This document shows, piece after piece, positions 52,576 to 61,428 of a stretch of 64,000 nt of DNA; the stretch's first letter is position 1; each line of letters opens with the position of its first letter. The position numbers were made by a program, and so were the translations under genes. The stretch is from Rhizobium sp. RM (GTDB taxonomy: Bacteria > Pseudomonadota > Alphaproteobacteria > Rhizobiales > Rhizobiaceae), in contig NZ_JACAWV010000022.1 in assembly GCF_013390595.1 (NCBI RefSeq), positions 930,001-994,000 of the forward strand. Direction: 5' to 3'. Below the pieces are notes generated by a model. That model was not told the origin of the DNA and ran no database searches. It was given only the letters and a program-made list of their open reading frames with translations.

Positions 52576-54837
52576 TTAGAACCGCTGTGTCAGAGAGATT
52601 TTGAACGAACGGCCAGGTTCGGAATAGAACTCGTTGGCCTGAGAACCCGCAGTGCGAGCCGTGGCATAATCGTAATATGTCTTGTCGAAGACGTTATAGA
52701 TGCCGGCATTGATCCGTAGACCCTTAACCTGCTCAGGCTCGTACCAAGCAGTCAAGTCAACGATACCATAACCCGGCGTCGAGAAATAACTTCTCTGACC
52801 GTTGGTGATGATGTCTTTGCCCCGTCCACCGTTTGCAGCAATCCAGTCGATCCCGACACCCCATGTCTCAGTATCATAAGCAGCACTTATAACGCCCTTG
52901 AGAGGTGAAACCGACTGAAGGAAGCTGCCATTATCGAGATTTTTGCCGTTCGCGTAGGCCAGACCAGCACGTAGGCTGAAACCATTGTCGAAGCGGGTAT
53001 GAGCAGAGAGTTCCGCACCATAAATACGCGCCCGGTCAAGATTCACACCTCGCGTAATACCACCCTGTCGATAGTTATTGAGATCATATCCGAGAGCTGC
53101 CGCCTCGCTGGCTGTCAGACTCGCCGTTTCAATGAAGTTTTTGTAGCGATTGTAGAAGAGATTGATACGTCCACCGAGATCGTCGTCGCCAAAGTTGGCC
53201 CCAATTTCAAATCCGTTGCTCGTCTCGGACTCAAGATTAGGGTTGCCAAGACGTAGATAGGTTCCTGGACCACCGAATACGCTATACAGTTCACCCGCAT
53301 TCGGAGCGCGGAAACCCATGGCCCACTGCGCGTACAGCTCCACTTTCTCAGAAACGTCGTACGCAGCGCGCACCTTAGGTGAAATTCCCACATCGTCAAA
53401 CTCGCCGGGCAGTGCGGGGCGATTGGTATTGCGGGCGTACTCTGGCGTCATCTTCGGTGTATGTTCGACCCAGTCGAAACGGATGCCTGGGGTCAAAGAA
53501 AAGCCACTGGAACCAAATCCGATTTCGTCATCAAGGAAGAAACCAATCCGGTTGCTATCGACCTTGGGCGTATCAGCCTGATTGGTGTGCAGGTTTGCGC
53601 AAGCAGCGAACGCACCAGTATAAGGCAAGCGGCAATTATCAACACCGGATGAGTATTGTTCAGAGGTGCTTCTCGAAAGATCAAAACCAAATGTGACGTC
53701 GTGATTGAGTTGTCCGGTTGAGAAATCTTTCTGCAACGCGCCAATCAGGCCGAAGCTGTTTTCATCGTAGTCATTGAGACGGCTGATATTACCAACCACG
53801 CTTGTGGAACGATATCCAGTATATCCGGTTTCGCGAGACTGTCTTTGCCAATATAGCGACGCCCAGGCGTTGTCGATCGGGCCGTCCTCACCAATTGCCT
53901 CATAGTTATAGTCAAGAGAAATGCGATCGCGAGCGGATGCGTTATTCGTAGAATAATTTCCGGGAAGGTAGTTGTCGCGCGGACCCAGCACAGTCACCTG
54001 ATTGATCTTGGAGTCCGTATCACGATCGATGCGGAAACTTTCTGCCGTCAATCCTATGCGATGCCCCCCTTCCAAGTCTTGTCGTAACTTAAAGAGTAAG
54101 TTGTGCTGATCGTAATCAGAAGGATTGGCCTTAGTGCGGGTTGTGCCGTAGCTGTCGACACCTCCGTTGGTCTTACGCTCCTTGCCTTTCTTGTATCCGC
54201 CCTGAAACATGATCGAGGTATTTTCGATCTTCTTTGCCACTGCAATTGAAGGATCGTAACTCGTATCAGCGCTGTCAAAGGTGAACTTTGCGACGCCACC
54301 CCAATCGCGGCCATCTTGAATGAGGTCTTCAGGTTCAAGTGTGCGCAGACCAAGGACGCCCCCAAGAGCCCCTGATCCGGCACGGCTCGAATCTGCACCA
54401 CGAACGACATCAACGGCAGAGAGAGAGGAGAAATTGAAAGTATCTAGACCACCAGTAGCACCTCGAGTGGCATCTGAAAGATACCTTACTGGAATTCCGT
54501 CGATTGTGGTCAGCACGCGGTCGCCTTCAAGGCCTCGAATGTTGACGGAACCATTGCTCCGGTTGAATGACACTCCAGGCTGAGCGACACGTCCCAAATC
54601 CTCAATGCTCGTAATCTGCTTATTCTGGATTGTTGCTGCAGTCGTTTCGGTCGCAAGAGGCGTATCGGCAACTGTGCTACCAGCCTTAACGCGCTTGCCC
54701 TTCACCACAATCTGGTCAAGCGATGTTGTGCCGTTGGTCTGTGAGGTGTTTTCCTGAGATTGCGCTGCCGCTGCAATCGGAAGGAAGACCATGGCTGTGC
54801 AAAGAAGCAGCGCGGAATGTGAGCGCAGAATGGACAT
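52576..54837 (-). CDS. TonB-dependent outer-membrane receptor (haem/haemoglobin-receptor type)
   Basis: 753 aa. Signal peptide ending in AAAAQ, a TonB-box-like SLDQIVVKG, the plug domain (SIEDLGRVAQPGVSFNRSNGSVNIRGLEGDRV), and a 22-strand barrel ending FKISLTQRF. FRAPNAGEL and NPNLESE are the paired motifs of the haemoglobin/haem receptor family, but the conserved His between them seen in typical haem receptors is missing here, so the ligand may differ. GGGGGTAG before ATG 54837. An inverted repeat of RirA type lies upstream. Confidence 0.92.
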   Translation of the reverse strand: MSILRSHSALLLCTAMVFLPIAAAAQSQENTSQTNGTTSLDQIVVKGKRVKAGSTVADTPLATETTAATIQNKQITSIEDLGRVAQPGVSFNRSNGSVNIRGLEGDRVLTTIDGIPVRYLSDATRGATGGLDTFNFSSLSAVDVVRGADSSRAGSGALGGVLGLRTLEPEDLIQDGRDWGGVAKFTFDSADTSYDPSIAVAKKIENTSIMFQGGYKKGKERKTNGGVDSYGTTRTKANPSDYDQHNLLFKLRQDLEGGHRIGLTAESFRIDRDTDSKINQVTVLGPRDNYLPGNYSTNNASARDRISLDYNYEAIGEDGPIDNAWASLYWQRQSRETGYTGYRSTSVVGNISRLNDYDENSFGLIGALQKDFSTGQLNHDVTFGFDLSRSTSEQYSSGVDNCRLPYTGAFAACANLHTNQADTPKVDSNRIGFFLDDEIGFGSSGFSLTPGIRFDWVEHTPKMTPEYARNTNRPALPGEFDDVGISPKVRAAYDVSEKVELYAQWAMGFRAPNAGELYSVFGGPGTYLRLGNPNLESETSNGFEIGANFGDDDLGGRINLFYNRYKNFIETASLTASEAAALGYDLNNYRQGGITRGVNLDRARIYGAELSAHTRFDNGFSLRAGLAYANGKNLDNGSFLQSVSPLKGVISAAYDTETWGVGIDWIAANGGRGKDIITNGQRSYFSTPGYGIVDLTAWYEPEQVKGLRINAGIYNVFDKTYYDYATARTAGSQANEFYSEPGRSFKISLTQRF

Positions 54838-54967
54838 GAATTATACTACCCCCGGTACGCCGCGCGCACGAAAACACCGGCGCGCGAAAAAGCGCCCCGA
54901 GCTGTGAACACGGCGGAAACTGTTATGATTTGTTACGGCTTTGCCGTTATTTGAGGACTAAAAAACA

Positions 54968-54982
54968 TGACATTAACTGTCA
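54968..54982 (-). promoter_or_regulatory. RirA-type iron operator (IRO box)
   Basis: TGACATTAACTGTCA fits the RirA consensus TGA-N9-TCA and is itself a TGACA/TGTCA dyad. It overlaps a TTGACA -35 box (minus strand, 54979-54984) oriented to the receptor gene ~130 nt away; no convincing -10 follows. Confidence 0.55.
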
Positions 54983-54984
54983 AC

Positions 54985-55206
54985 ATATTAAACATGACTC
55001 GAAGCATCATATTTTAAAGTAGTTTGCTGCGTTGCAAAAATGTAACAAAATGTTGCTGCGGGTGAAAAAACGGAAATATCTGTAAAAATGCAGCGGCAAA
55101 TTCAAAGTCCGCATATTCGTACTTGATACAATATTGCCTGCCAGATTAGATGGCACCTTCGTTTTGCCAATAACAAACATAACAGATAATCAAACGGATA
55201 CGGACA
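54985..55206. other. AT-rich intergenic region
   Basis: Remainder of the 369-nt divergent gap between the receptor and the UPF0114 gene. It has a TACAAT -10-like box with an upstream TTGA (near 55121-55130) facing the UPF0114 gene and several AACAAA-type repeats, but no ORF with a ribosome-binding site. Confidence 0.45.
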
Positions 55207-55728
55207 ATGAAGTCTCTTGAACTGCTCGTTGAGCGGATCATTCTCTCCAGCCGCTGGCTACTCGTCGCTTTTTATCTCGGCCTTGTTGCCGCACTTGCTG
55301 TCTATGCGTTTTCGTTCGCGCTCAAATTTTTCAAGGTCGCGAAGAACGTTTTCAACTACGACGAAGCCGATATGATCCTTGCGATGCTGGGTCTGATCGA
55401 TGCCGCGCTGGTTGCCAGCCTCATCGTGATGGTGATGATTTCGGGTTACGAAAACTTCGTCAGCCGTTTTGATGAAGCCGACGGTGAGGTTTCCTTCCTC
55501 GGAAAGCTCGATGCTGGCAGCCTGAAGATCAAGGTCGCATCGTCGATCGTGGCAATCTCGTCCATCCATCTGCTGCAGATCTTCCTGAACGCCAACCAAT
55601 ACACAGACAGCAAGCTGATGTGGTTCACCATCATGCATCTGGCCTTCGTCGTGTCGGCGGTCATGCTTGGCTACCTCGAAAAACTGATGGCGAAGTCGAA
55701 GGACAAACCCGAGAACCCGGCCATATAA
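55207..55728 (+). CDS. UPF0114 (YqhA-like) membrane protein
   Basis: 173 aa, four helices (about 17-40, 55-80, 105-125, 137-157). YqhA/UPF0114 signature: ERIILSSRWLLVAFYLGL, IDAALVASLIVMVMISGYENFVSRFD, LKIKVASSIVAISSIHLL. Function unknown. Ribosome-binding site poor. Alone on the strand before the LuxR gene. Confidence 0.9.
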   Translation: MKSLELLVERIILSSRWLLVAFYLGLVAALAVYAFSFALKFFKVAKNVFNYDEADMILAMLGLIDAALVASLIVMVMISGYENFVSRFDEADGEVSFLGKLDAGSLKIKVASSIVAISSIHLLQIFLNANQYTDSKLMWFTIMHLAFVVSAVMLGYLEKLMAKSKDKPENPAI

Positions 55729-55826
55729 ATCAGAATCCAATTGTTACGAGGTCTGGATACCGTGTCCGCTTTTTCCGCATATTCTTCGTTGCCGAAAGCG
55801 GCACCCTACCGGACAGCGTTGCCTGA

Positions 55827-56543
55827 ATGCTAACGCTTGGCCGCCAATCGAACCTCAGCCAACAATTCTCAGCTTCCGCCAACACGGGAGACTGGCTGGC
55901 GGCCTTGACGAATCTGGCCTGCGAATTTGGCTACGCCCATGTCACGCTACTAAAAATCCCTTCGACGGCTGGCTCCGGCGTGTCCGCCGTCATTCTGGAA
56001 ACCACACTGCCGCAATGGATCATCCGTGAAGTGGGCCATCACGGCCCTCCGAACGACTGTGCAGCCATCCGTTGCGGCATGTCATCGCTTGTCCCTCAAT
56101 ATTGGTCCATGGATGAAGACGATGCCTTGCCGGGCACGATCGCGCTGACAACGGATTCCTTCCGTGGCATCGGCATCACATGCGGACTGACCATTCCACT
56201 GAATGGTCTGAACGGAGGTAAACATCTCCTGACCTTTGGCGGGGATCGCACACATCTGCCGCAGGCTGCGCTCAACGAACTGGGCATGATCTGTCTTCAC
56301 GCTTTCGAGATTTACGATCGCCTCTGCCGGACAGGGATCAAGAGTCCGTCGCCACTGACAAAACGAGAATTGGACGTTGTGCGCTGGACAGCGCAAGGCA
56401 AGACATCGGTTGAAATCGCCGAGATCCTGTCGATCTCGGAACATACGGTCAACGCCTATATGAACAACGCAATGCGCAAGCTGGATTGTGTCAATCGCAC
56501 CCAACTCGTCGCAAAAACCATTCGCCTGAAACTCATCAACTGA
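55827..56543 (+). CDS. LuxR-family transcriptional regulator (solo)
   Basis: 238 aa. C-terminal LuxR/FixJ helix-turn-helix is clear: SPLTKRELDVVRWTAQGKTSVEIAEILSISEHTVNAYMNNAMRKL. The N-terminal ~160 residues are autoinducer-domain length but several AHL-contact residues are not at their usual places, so the ligand may be absent or different. A stop codon abuts the ATG and there is no ribosome-binding site, so the true start is uncertain. No luxI gene is near. Confidence 0.85.
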   Translation: MLTLGRQSNLSQQFSASANTGDWLAALTNLACEFGYAHVTLLKIPSTAGSGVSAVILETTLPQWIIREVGHHGPPNDCAAIRCGMSSLVPQYWSMDEDDALPGTIALTTDSFRGIGITCGLTIPLNGLNGGKHLLTFGGDRTHLPQAALNELGMICLHAFEIYDRLCRTGIKSPSPLTKRELDVVRWTAQGKTSVEIAEILSISEHTVNAYMNNAMRKLDCVNRTQLVAKTIRLKLIN

Positions 56544-56550
56544 ACGCGGC

Positions 56551-57708
56551 TTATCGATCCAGTACGGAGCGCAGCTCCACCAGGTTCGAACGCACCCGCA
56601 GGACATAAAAGCCCATGGTTGCGAGGTGCGATGGCATGATCCAGCCGCTTTCCTCGCCGTTCGAAATGATGGCTGGCTGAATGCGCAGTGCAGCGCGCGT
56701 CTGCGCCAAAGTGTCGTTCCAGAGATTGGTCAGGTTACGTTCACGAATGACCTGCGCGAAGTCCGAACCTGCTGCAGAGAGCACCCCGTAATATCCGTAG
56801 AGCTGACCGTAAGCGAACCAGAAGCGATCATCAGCGCGTGTATCGAACCAGCCACCATTATAGTTCTCGGAACGCTCGCGCAGGATCGCCGAGGTCGCCC
56901 CGATATCGCCGGCGATACGGTCGATAAACTGGATCAGGTTGTCGGCGCGGGTGTCGAACACCGCCTTGCAGGCAACAAGCTCGCCGTTGAATGCCTGGAA
57001 GCTGCGGATGGCGGCACGGTAATAGCTTGGCGTCGGCGTTTTCGGACCGAAGGGGTCGAGGCCGAAATACCAGGAATACTCGCTGAACTGCATGTTGCCA
57101 CGCGCTTCCTGAAGATTGTTATTGATGCCGGAGGTTCCACGGACGCGACCAAGCGTATCCACCAGTTCGATCGACGTACGACGTACCGCCTGATTGATAC
57201 CACGCTGAAACGACGCCTTGTTGTCGAGGAAAGGGGTGCTGTCCCAATCGATCCCGAACAGCCCCAACCTGTAAAGCAGCATGGAGGAAATCCAGGCGTT
57301 CTGGTTAACGTTGAAATCGGTCAGATCGGCAGCCACGTCGACAATAGCGGATCTCTGGCAGACGGGCGCTGCAGTGCTGGCGGCGCTGGACGTTGTCTGT
57401 GTGGAAGCACCGGCCACAGCATCAGGCAATTCCTGGCCTGCCGGAACGGCGCGCTCGGACAGTTTGTAACGGCTTACATAGTCAGGGTCGAAATTCGTCC
57501 AGACCTGTGTCTGCCAGACGAAATAGCCGTAAAATCCCACAAGTCCGATGAGAACGAGAGCAACCGGCCCCTTCACCGTCCAGTGCCGACCCCGGTACCA
57601 ACCGTGTGCGGCGAGAAACGGCCAAAGCAGCCACGCCACGAAAACACTGACAGCCTTGCCAATGGCACTGAATACGGCCTGAACCAAAGCGGTAATCCGG
57701 TCGATCAT
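56551..57708 (-). CDS. DUF2333 family protein
   Basis: 385 aa. One membrane helix (about 45-65) then a long soluble, probably periplasmic region; DUF2333 stretches such as NQNAWISSMLLYRLGLFGIDWDSTPFLDNKASFQRG and NGGWFDTRADDRFWFAYGQLYGYYG. No catalytic motif. GAGGAG 11 nt before ATG 57708. Tail-to-tail with the LuxR gene (7-nt gap). Confidence 0.9.
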   Translation of the reverse strand: MIDRITALVQAVFSAIGKAVSVFVAWLLWPFLAAHGWYRGRHWTVKGPVALVLIGLVGFYGYFVWQTQVWTNFDPDYVSRYKLSERAVPAGQELPDAVAGASTQTTSSAASTAAPVCQRSAIVDVAADLTDFNVNQNAWISSMLLYRLGLFGIDWDSTPFLDNKASFQRGINQAVRRTSIELVDTLGRVRGTSGINNNLQEARGNMQFSEYSWYFGLDPFGPKTPTPSYYRAAIRSFQAFNGELVACKAVFDTRADNLIQFIDRIAGDIGATSAILRERSENYNGGWFDTRADDRFWFAYGQLYGYYGVLSAAGSDFAQVIRERNLTNLWNDTLAQTRAALRIQPAIISNGEESGWIMPSHLATMGFYVLRVRSNLVELRSVLDR

Positions 57709-57904
57709 GTCGTCATGTTCTCCTCTGTCCGGTGGGACGAAAGGACAAGAGGCGTCACATTAAGGACGCCGCCCATCCCTAGGCCGACATTGTGGCCGGT
57801 TTCGCTCTTCCAGATATGTGCCGGTCGATGTGGATGCAACACGATTGCGAAACTTTTCTCAACCCGTGGTCCGTACAATCGAAGCGAAATGACAGAGGCA
57901 CCCG

Positions 57905-58357
57905 TCAGAGACCGAGCTTTGCAATCTCCGCTTCAAGACGCTCTTTGGCCTTCTTGGGCAACTTGCCGTTTTTCACCGCATCCAGATTGGCGGGCGCCGC
58001 ATCACCAACGACCACCAAAGCGACCATGCCCATGCCCACATGCGGCGTGCATTTGACGACATAGGCCCCTTCCTTGTCGACCGTGACCTTCAGCGTCTCG
58101 TTCATCTTGCCTTTAAAATCCGCAACGCCTTCGGGGAGCATGTCTTTCACCGCTGCAGCATCATGACCCTTGTCAACCGGAACGAAGACGATCACGTCGC
58201 CCACGGCCGCTTTGACGGCAGCCGGTTCGAATACCATCGCCTGACCGTCGCTGCCCTTATTCAGCATCTTGATTTCGATCTCGGCCGACGCCGCGGGAAA
58301 TGCGAACAGCCCTGTCATGGCTGCAAGCGTGATGAATTGGGCGATCTTATTCTGCAT
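57905..58357 (-). CDS. Pseudoazurin
   Basis: 150 aa. Signal peptide ([25 protein letters not shown]) and a type-1 copper domain: His in DKGHDAAAV, then the C-terminal loop [12 protein letters not shown] with Cys, His and Met ligands. Periplasmic electron carrier, classically the donor to nitrite reductase; no denitrification genes are in this window. AGGAG 8 nt before ATG 58357. The C-terminal EKAK/EAEIAKL helix is charged. Confidence 0.94.
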   Translation of the reverse strand: MQNKIAQFITLAAMTGLFAFPAASAEIEIKMLNKGSDGQAMVFEPAAVKAAVGDVIVFVPVDKGHDAAAVKDMLPEGVADFKGKMNETLKVTVDKEGAYVVKCTPHVGMGMVALVVVGDAAPANLDAVKNGKLPKKAKERLEAEIAKLGL

Positions 58358-58470
58358 GTCTTCTGCTCCTGAGGGACACCACATTGGCGCAAATGCGCAA
58401 GCATGGTGTTAGCCTCAGGCAGAGTCGACCTCTTTGAGAAAAATCAAATGCGGCAAGGCGACGCGGAGCA

Positions 58471-59052
58471 TCAGCCTTCCTTAACGGTCTCCACCCAGTG
58501 GCGACGGCAGAACGACACATATTTCTCGTTACCACCGACATCGATCTGAGCACCGTCCTTGACGACTTTTCCTTGCTGATCGAAACGCGCCACCATCGTC
58601 GCCTTGCGGCCGCAATGGCAGATGGTGCGGATTTCCCGCAGTTCATCGGCAATGGCGAGCAACTCCCTCGACGCCGGAAACAGTTTGCCCTGGAAATCCG
58701 TACGCAGGCCATAGGCCATCACCGGGATATTCAGCTTGTCGGCAATATGCGCCAATTGCCAGACATGATGTTCGGAAAGGAAATGAGCCTCATCGATGAA
58801 GAGACAGGCGATTGCCGCCTGCTCGTGCAACACTTGCACTTCGGCGAAGATGTCAGTGCTTTCGTCAAAAGTCAGGGCATCCGAGGAAAGGCCGATGCGC
58901 GAGGCAACCTTGCCAACACCCGCCCTGTCATCAAAGGCAGCCGTAAAAATCAGGGTGCGCATGCCGCGCTCCTGATAGTTGTAGGATGCTTGCAACAGCA
59001 TGGTCGACTTGCCGGCGTTCATCGCAGCATAATTGAAATAGAGCTTGGCCAT
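58471..59052 (-). CDS. tdk: Thymidine kinase (TK1 type)
   Basis: 193 aa. P-loop AAMNAGKSTMLL, Walker B LFIDEAHFLSEHH, lasso GLRTDFQGKLFPAS and the zinc-binding Cys pairs ICHCGRKA and FCRRH. ATG 59052 is 6 nt after AAGGAG; the in-frame ATG at 59055 and the long upstream frame are less fitting. Thymidine salvage. Confidence 0.95.
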   Translation of the reverse strand: MAKLYFNYAAMNAGKSTMLLQASYNYQERGMRTLIFTAAFDDRAGVGKVASRIGLSSDALTFDESTDIFAEVQVLHEQAAIACLFIDEAHFLSEHHVWQLAHIADKLNIPVMAYGLRTDFQGKLFPASRELLAIADELREIRTICHCGRKATMVARFDQQGKVVKDGAQIDVGGNEKYVSFCRRHWVETVKEG

Positions 59053-59279
59053 CATCCACTCCTTGTGCGGCGTCTTTTGCCGGGGATGGCCCGCGATGAA
59101 AAGTGGCACAGCATAAAAACCACAGATTTCCACGAAGGAAGAAACCTTGATTCGACGAAGGACAAGGCGGTTTTCATCCGCGGTGTCGCAAACGGTGCGC
59201 CAAAACACGCAAATGCACATGAGTTGATTGTGCGGTGCAGATATTGATAATGGCAAGGGAACTAAAAAGGGAGCAAGCA

Positions 59280-60239
59280 ATGTTTGCAAATAGAAATCGC
59301 TGTCTGGCGCTGGCCGCAGCAATCTCCACGCTGGCCCTCGGTGCAGCCAGCGCGCAGGCGGCAGAGCCCGCGAGTTGTGGTACGGTGCGCTTCTCCGACG
59401 TCGGCTGGACCGACATCACCGCCACAACCGCCACGGCAACCGTAATTTTGAAAAGCCTTGGCTACGAAACCGACGTCAAGCTTCTCTCCGTCCCCGTCAC
59501 CTACACCTCACTCAAGAACAAGGACATCGACGTCTTCCTCGGCAACTGGATGCCGACCATGGAAGGCGACATTGCCCCCTATCGCGAAGACAAGTCCGTC
59601 GAAACTGTCCGTGAAAACCTCACAGGTGCCAAATACACGCTGGCGACAAACGCCAAGGGCGCCGAACTCGGCATCAAGGATTTCAAGGATATCGCCACCC
59701 ACAGCGATGCTCTCAGCGGCAAGATCTACGGCATTGAACCGGGAAATGACGGAAACCGCCTGATCCTCGATATGGTTGCCAAGGACACATTTGGCCTCAA
59801 GAGCTTCGAGGTCGTCGAATCGTCCGAACAGGGCATGCTGGCGCAGGTCGCCCGTGCTGAAAAATCCGGTGAGCCGATCGTCTTCCTCGGCTGGGAACCG
59901 CACCCGATGAACGCGAATTTCAAGCTGGCCTATCTGACCGGCGGTGACGACGTTTTCGGCCCGAATCTCGGCGGCGCGACGATCTACACCAACGTTCGCA
60001 AGGGCTACACGGAAGAATGCCCGAACGTCGGCACATTGCTCAAGAACCTGCAGTTCTCGCTGCCCATGGAAAACGAGATCATGGGCAAGATTCTGAATGA
60101 CGGCCTTGAGGGCGAAGCCGCAGCGACAGCCTGGTTGAAAGCCAATCCTTCGGCAATCGAGCCATGGCTTGCCAACGTCAAGACCAAGGATGGCAGCGCG
60201 GATGCCCTGCCAGCCGTGAAGAAGGCATTGGGCCTCTAA
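59280..60239 (+). CDS. choX: Choline ABC transporter periplasmic binding protein
   Basis: 319 aa with signal peptide ending ASAQA. OpuAC-type binding protein for quaternary amines: GTVRFSDVGWTDITA, DVFLGNWMPTMEGDI, GEPIVFLGWEPHPMN, with aromatic residues (Trp, Tyr) that box choline in ChoX. AAGGGAG 6 nt before ATG 59280. Divergent from tdk. First gene of choXWV; a stable hairpin follows it. Confidence 0.93.
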   Translation: MFANRNRCLALAAAISTLALGAASAQAAEPASCGTVRFSDVGWTDITATTATATVILKSLGYETDVKLLSVPVTYTSLKNKDIDVFLGNWMPTMEGDIAPYREDKSVETVRENLTGAKYTLATNAKGAELGIKDFKDIATHSDALSGKIYGIEPGNDGNRLILDMVAKDTFGLKSFEVVESSEQGMLAQVARAEKSGEPIVFLGWEPHPMNANFKLAYLTGGDDVFGPNLGGATIYTNVRKGYTEECPNVGTLLKNLQFSLPMENEIMGKILNDGLEGEAAATAWLKANPSAIEPWLANVKTKDGSADALPAVKKALGL

Positions 60240-60260
60240 AGCGAAGACATGCGATGCTGA

Positions 60261-60287
60261 TCCGGGGTGTCTTTTGACATACCCGGA
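60261..60287 (+). repeat. Hairpin after choX
   Basis: Stem TCCGGG-g-TGTC / GACA-ta-CCCGGA with a TTTT loop, 21 nt past the choX stop, no T-run. Probably stabilises the choX message relative to choWV rather than ending it. Confidence 0.5.
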
Positions 60288-60576
60288 CGAGCGGGGCATG
60301 ACATGATATCCGTGCATGGCGTTGGCCGCGAAATTCTGTCGCGTCGAGCGCCAAGCGCTCGCCCGGCGTCTGGCAAGGCAATGTCAGAATCTATGAAACG
60401 GATCGAAATGGCGAGGACTGCGACAAAAGCCGAAGGGTGAGGTCAGTGGCTCCGCCAAAGGCTGCAACAAGTAGACTTATGCAATACCCGTCATCATTTC
60501 GATCCATTTCACAGGTTCCAAGCCCGAACTGCCCGCCGTCGTCCCTGAATCTGTTCGCGAAAGGTCTCGTCTTACC
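60288..60576. other. Unusually long choX-choW gap
   Basis: Rest of a 337-nt gap; choXWV genes are usually closely spaced. Contains a 7-bp palindromic hairpin CGAGCGC-CAA-GCGCTCG (60345-60361) but no ORF with a ribosome-binding site and no clear promoter. Confidence 0.45.
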
Positions 60577-61428
60577 GTGGAATGGCTCAGCGCCCCTGAA
60601 AACCGTTTGCCCGTCGGCCGATACGCCAAGGAAGCCATCGACTGGCTGACTGGAAATCTCGCATTTTTCTTCGACTGGCTGTCGTTCATTTTCCAAAGCG
60701 TCATCGATGCTTTGCTATATGTCCTCCAGACACCACACCCGCTTGTGATTGTCGCAATTCTGACCGCACTGTCCGCATGGACACGCCGCTCGGTCGGCAT
60801 GCCGATTTTCACCATCGTCGGGCTGCTTCTCATCATCAATCTCGGCTACTGGAAAGCGACGACGGAAACCCTTGCGCTCGTGATAGCCGCAAGCGCAGTG
60901 TGCATGATTATCGGCATACCGCTTGGAATCCTGGCTGCACGCCGCAAATGGATTTACGCGGCCATGCGTCCGGTTCTCGATCTGATGCAGACGATCCCGA
61001 CCTTCGTTTATCTCATCCCCGCGCTGGTTCTTTTCGGGCTCGGCATGGTTCCCGGCCTGATCGCCACGGTAATCTTTGCCATTCCGGCACCGATTCGCTT
61101 GACCCGCCTCGGCATCATTTCAACACCGCCGGCGCTTGTTGAAGCCGCCGTTGCGTTCGGTGCAACACCGGGACAGGTACTTCGCAAGGTCGAACTGCCA
61201 TTTGCAGCCCCTCAGATCATGGCTGGGCTGACCCAGACCATCATGCTGTCGCTATCGATGGTGGTGATTTCCGCCCTTGTCGGTGCAAACGGCCTCGGCG
61301 TGCCAGTGGTACGTGCGCTCAACACCGTCAACATCGCGATGGGCTTCGAAGCCGGCCTGTGCATCGTCATATTGGCGATCGTTCTGGACCGACTGTTCCG
61401 CCTTCCCGGCTCGGAGGACGACCTGTGA
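60577..61428 (+). CDS. choW: Choline ABC transporter permease
   Basis: 283 aa, seven or more helices. OpuAB/ProW-type permease with the ATPase-contact loop EAAVAFGATPGQVLRKVELPFA and motif QTIPTFVYLIPALVLFGLG. The start is a GTG (60577) giving MEWLSAPENRLPVGRYAKEAIDWLT, matching rhizobial ChoW; AAAGG lies 12 nt upstream. GTGA overlap with choV. Confidence 0.93.
   Translation: MEWLSAPENRLPVGRYAKEAIDWLTGNLAFFFDWLSFIFQSVIDALLYVLQTPHPLVIVAILTALSAWTRRSVGMPIFTIVGLLLIINLGYWKATTETLALVIAASAVCMIIGIPLGILAARRKWIYAAMRPVLDLMQTIPTFVYLIPALVLFGLGMVPGLIATVIFAIPAPIRLTRLGIISTPPALVEAAVAFGATPGQVLRKVELPFAAPQIMAGLTQTIMLSLSMVVISALVGANGLGVPVVRALNTVNIAMGFEAGLCIVILAIVLDRLFRLPGSEDDL

Noticed and set aside
56626-58056. 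476-codon plus-strand open frame
   Set aside because: Antisense to the DUF2333 gene and pseudoazurin; no signature or ribosome-binding site.
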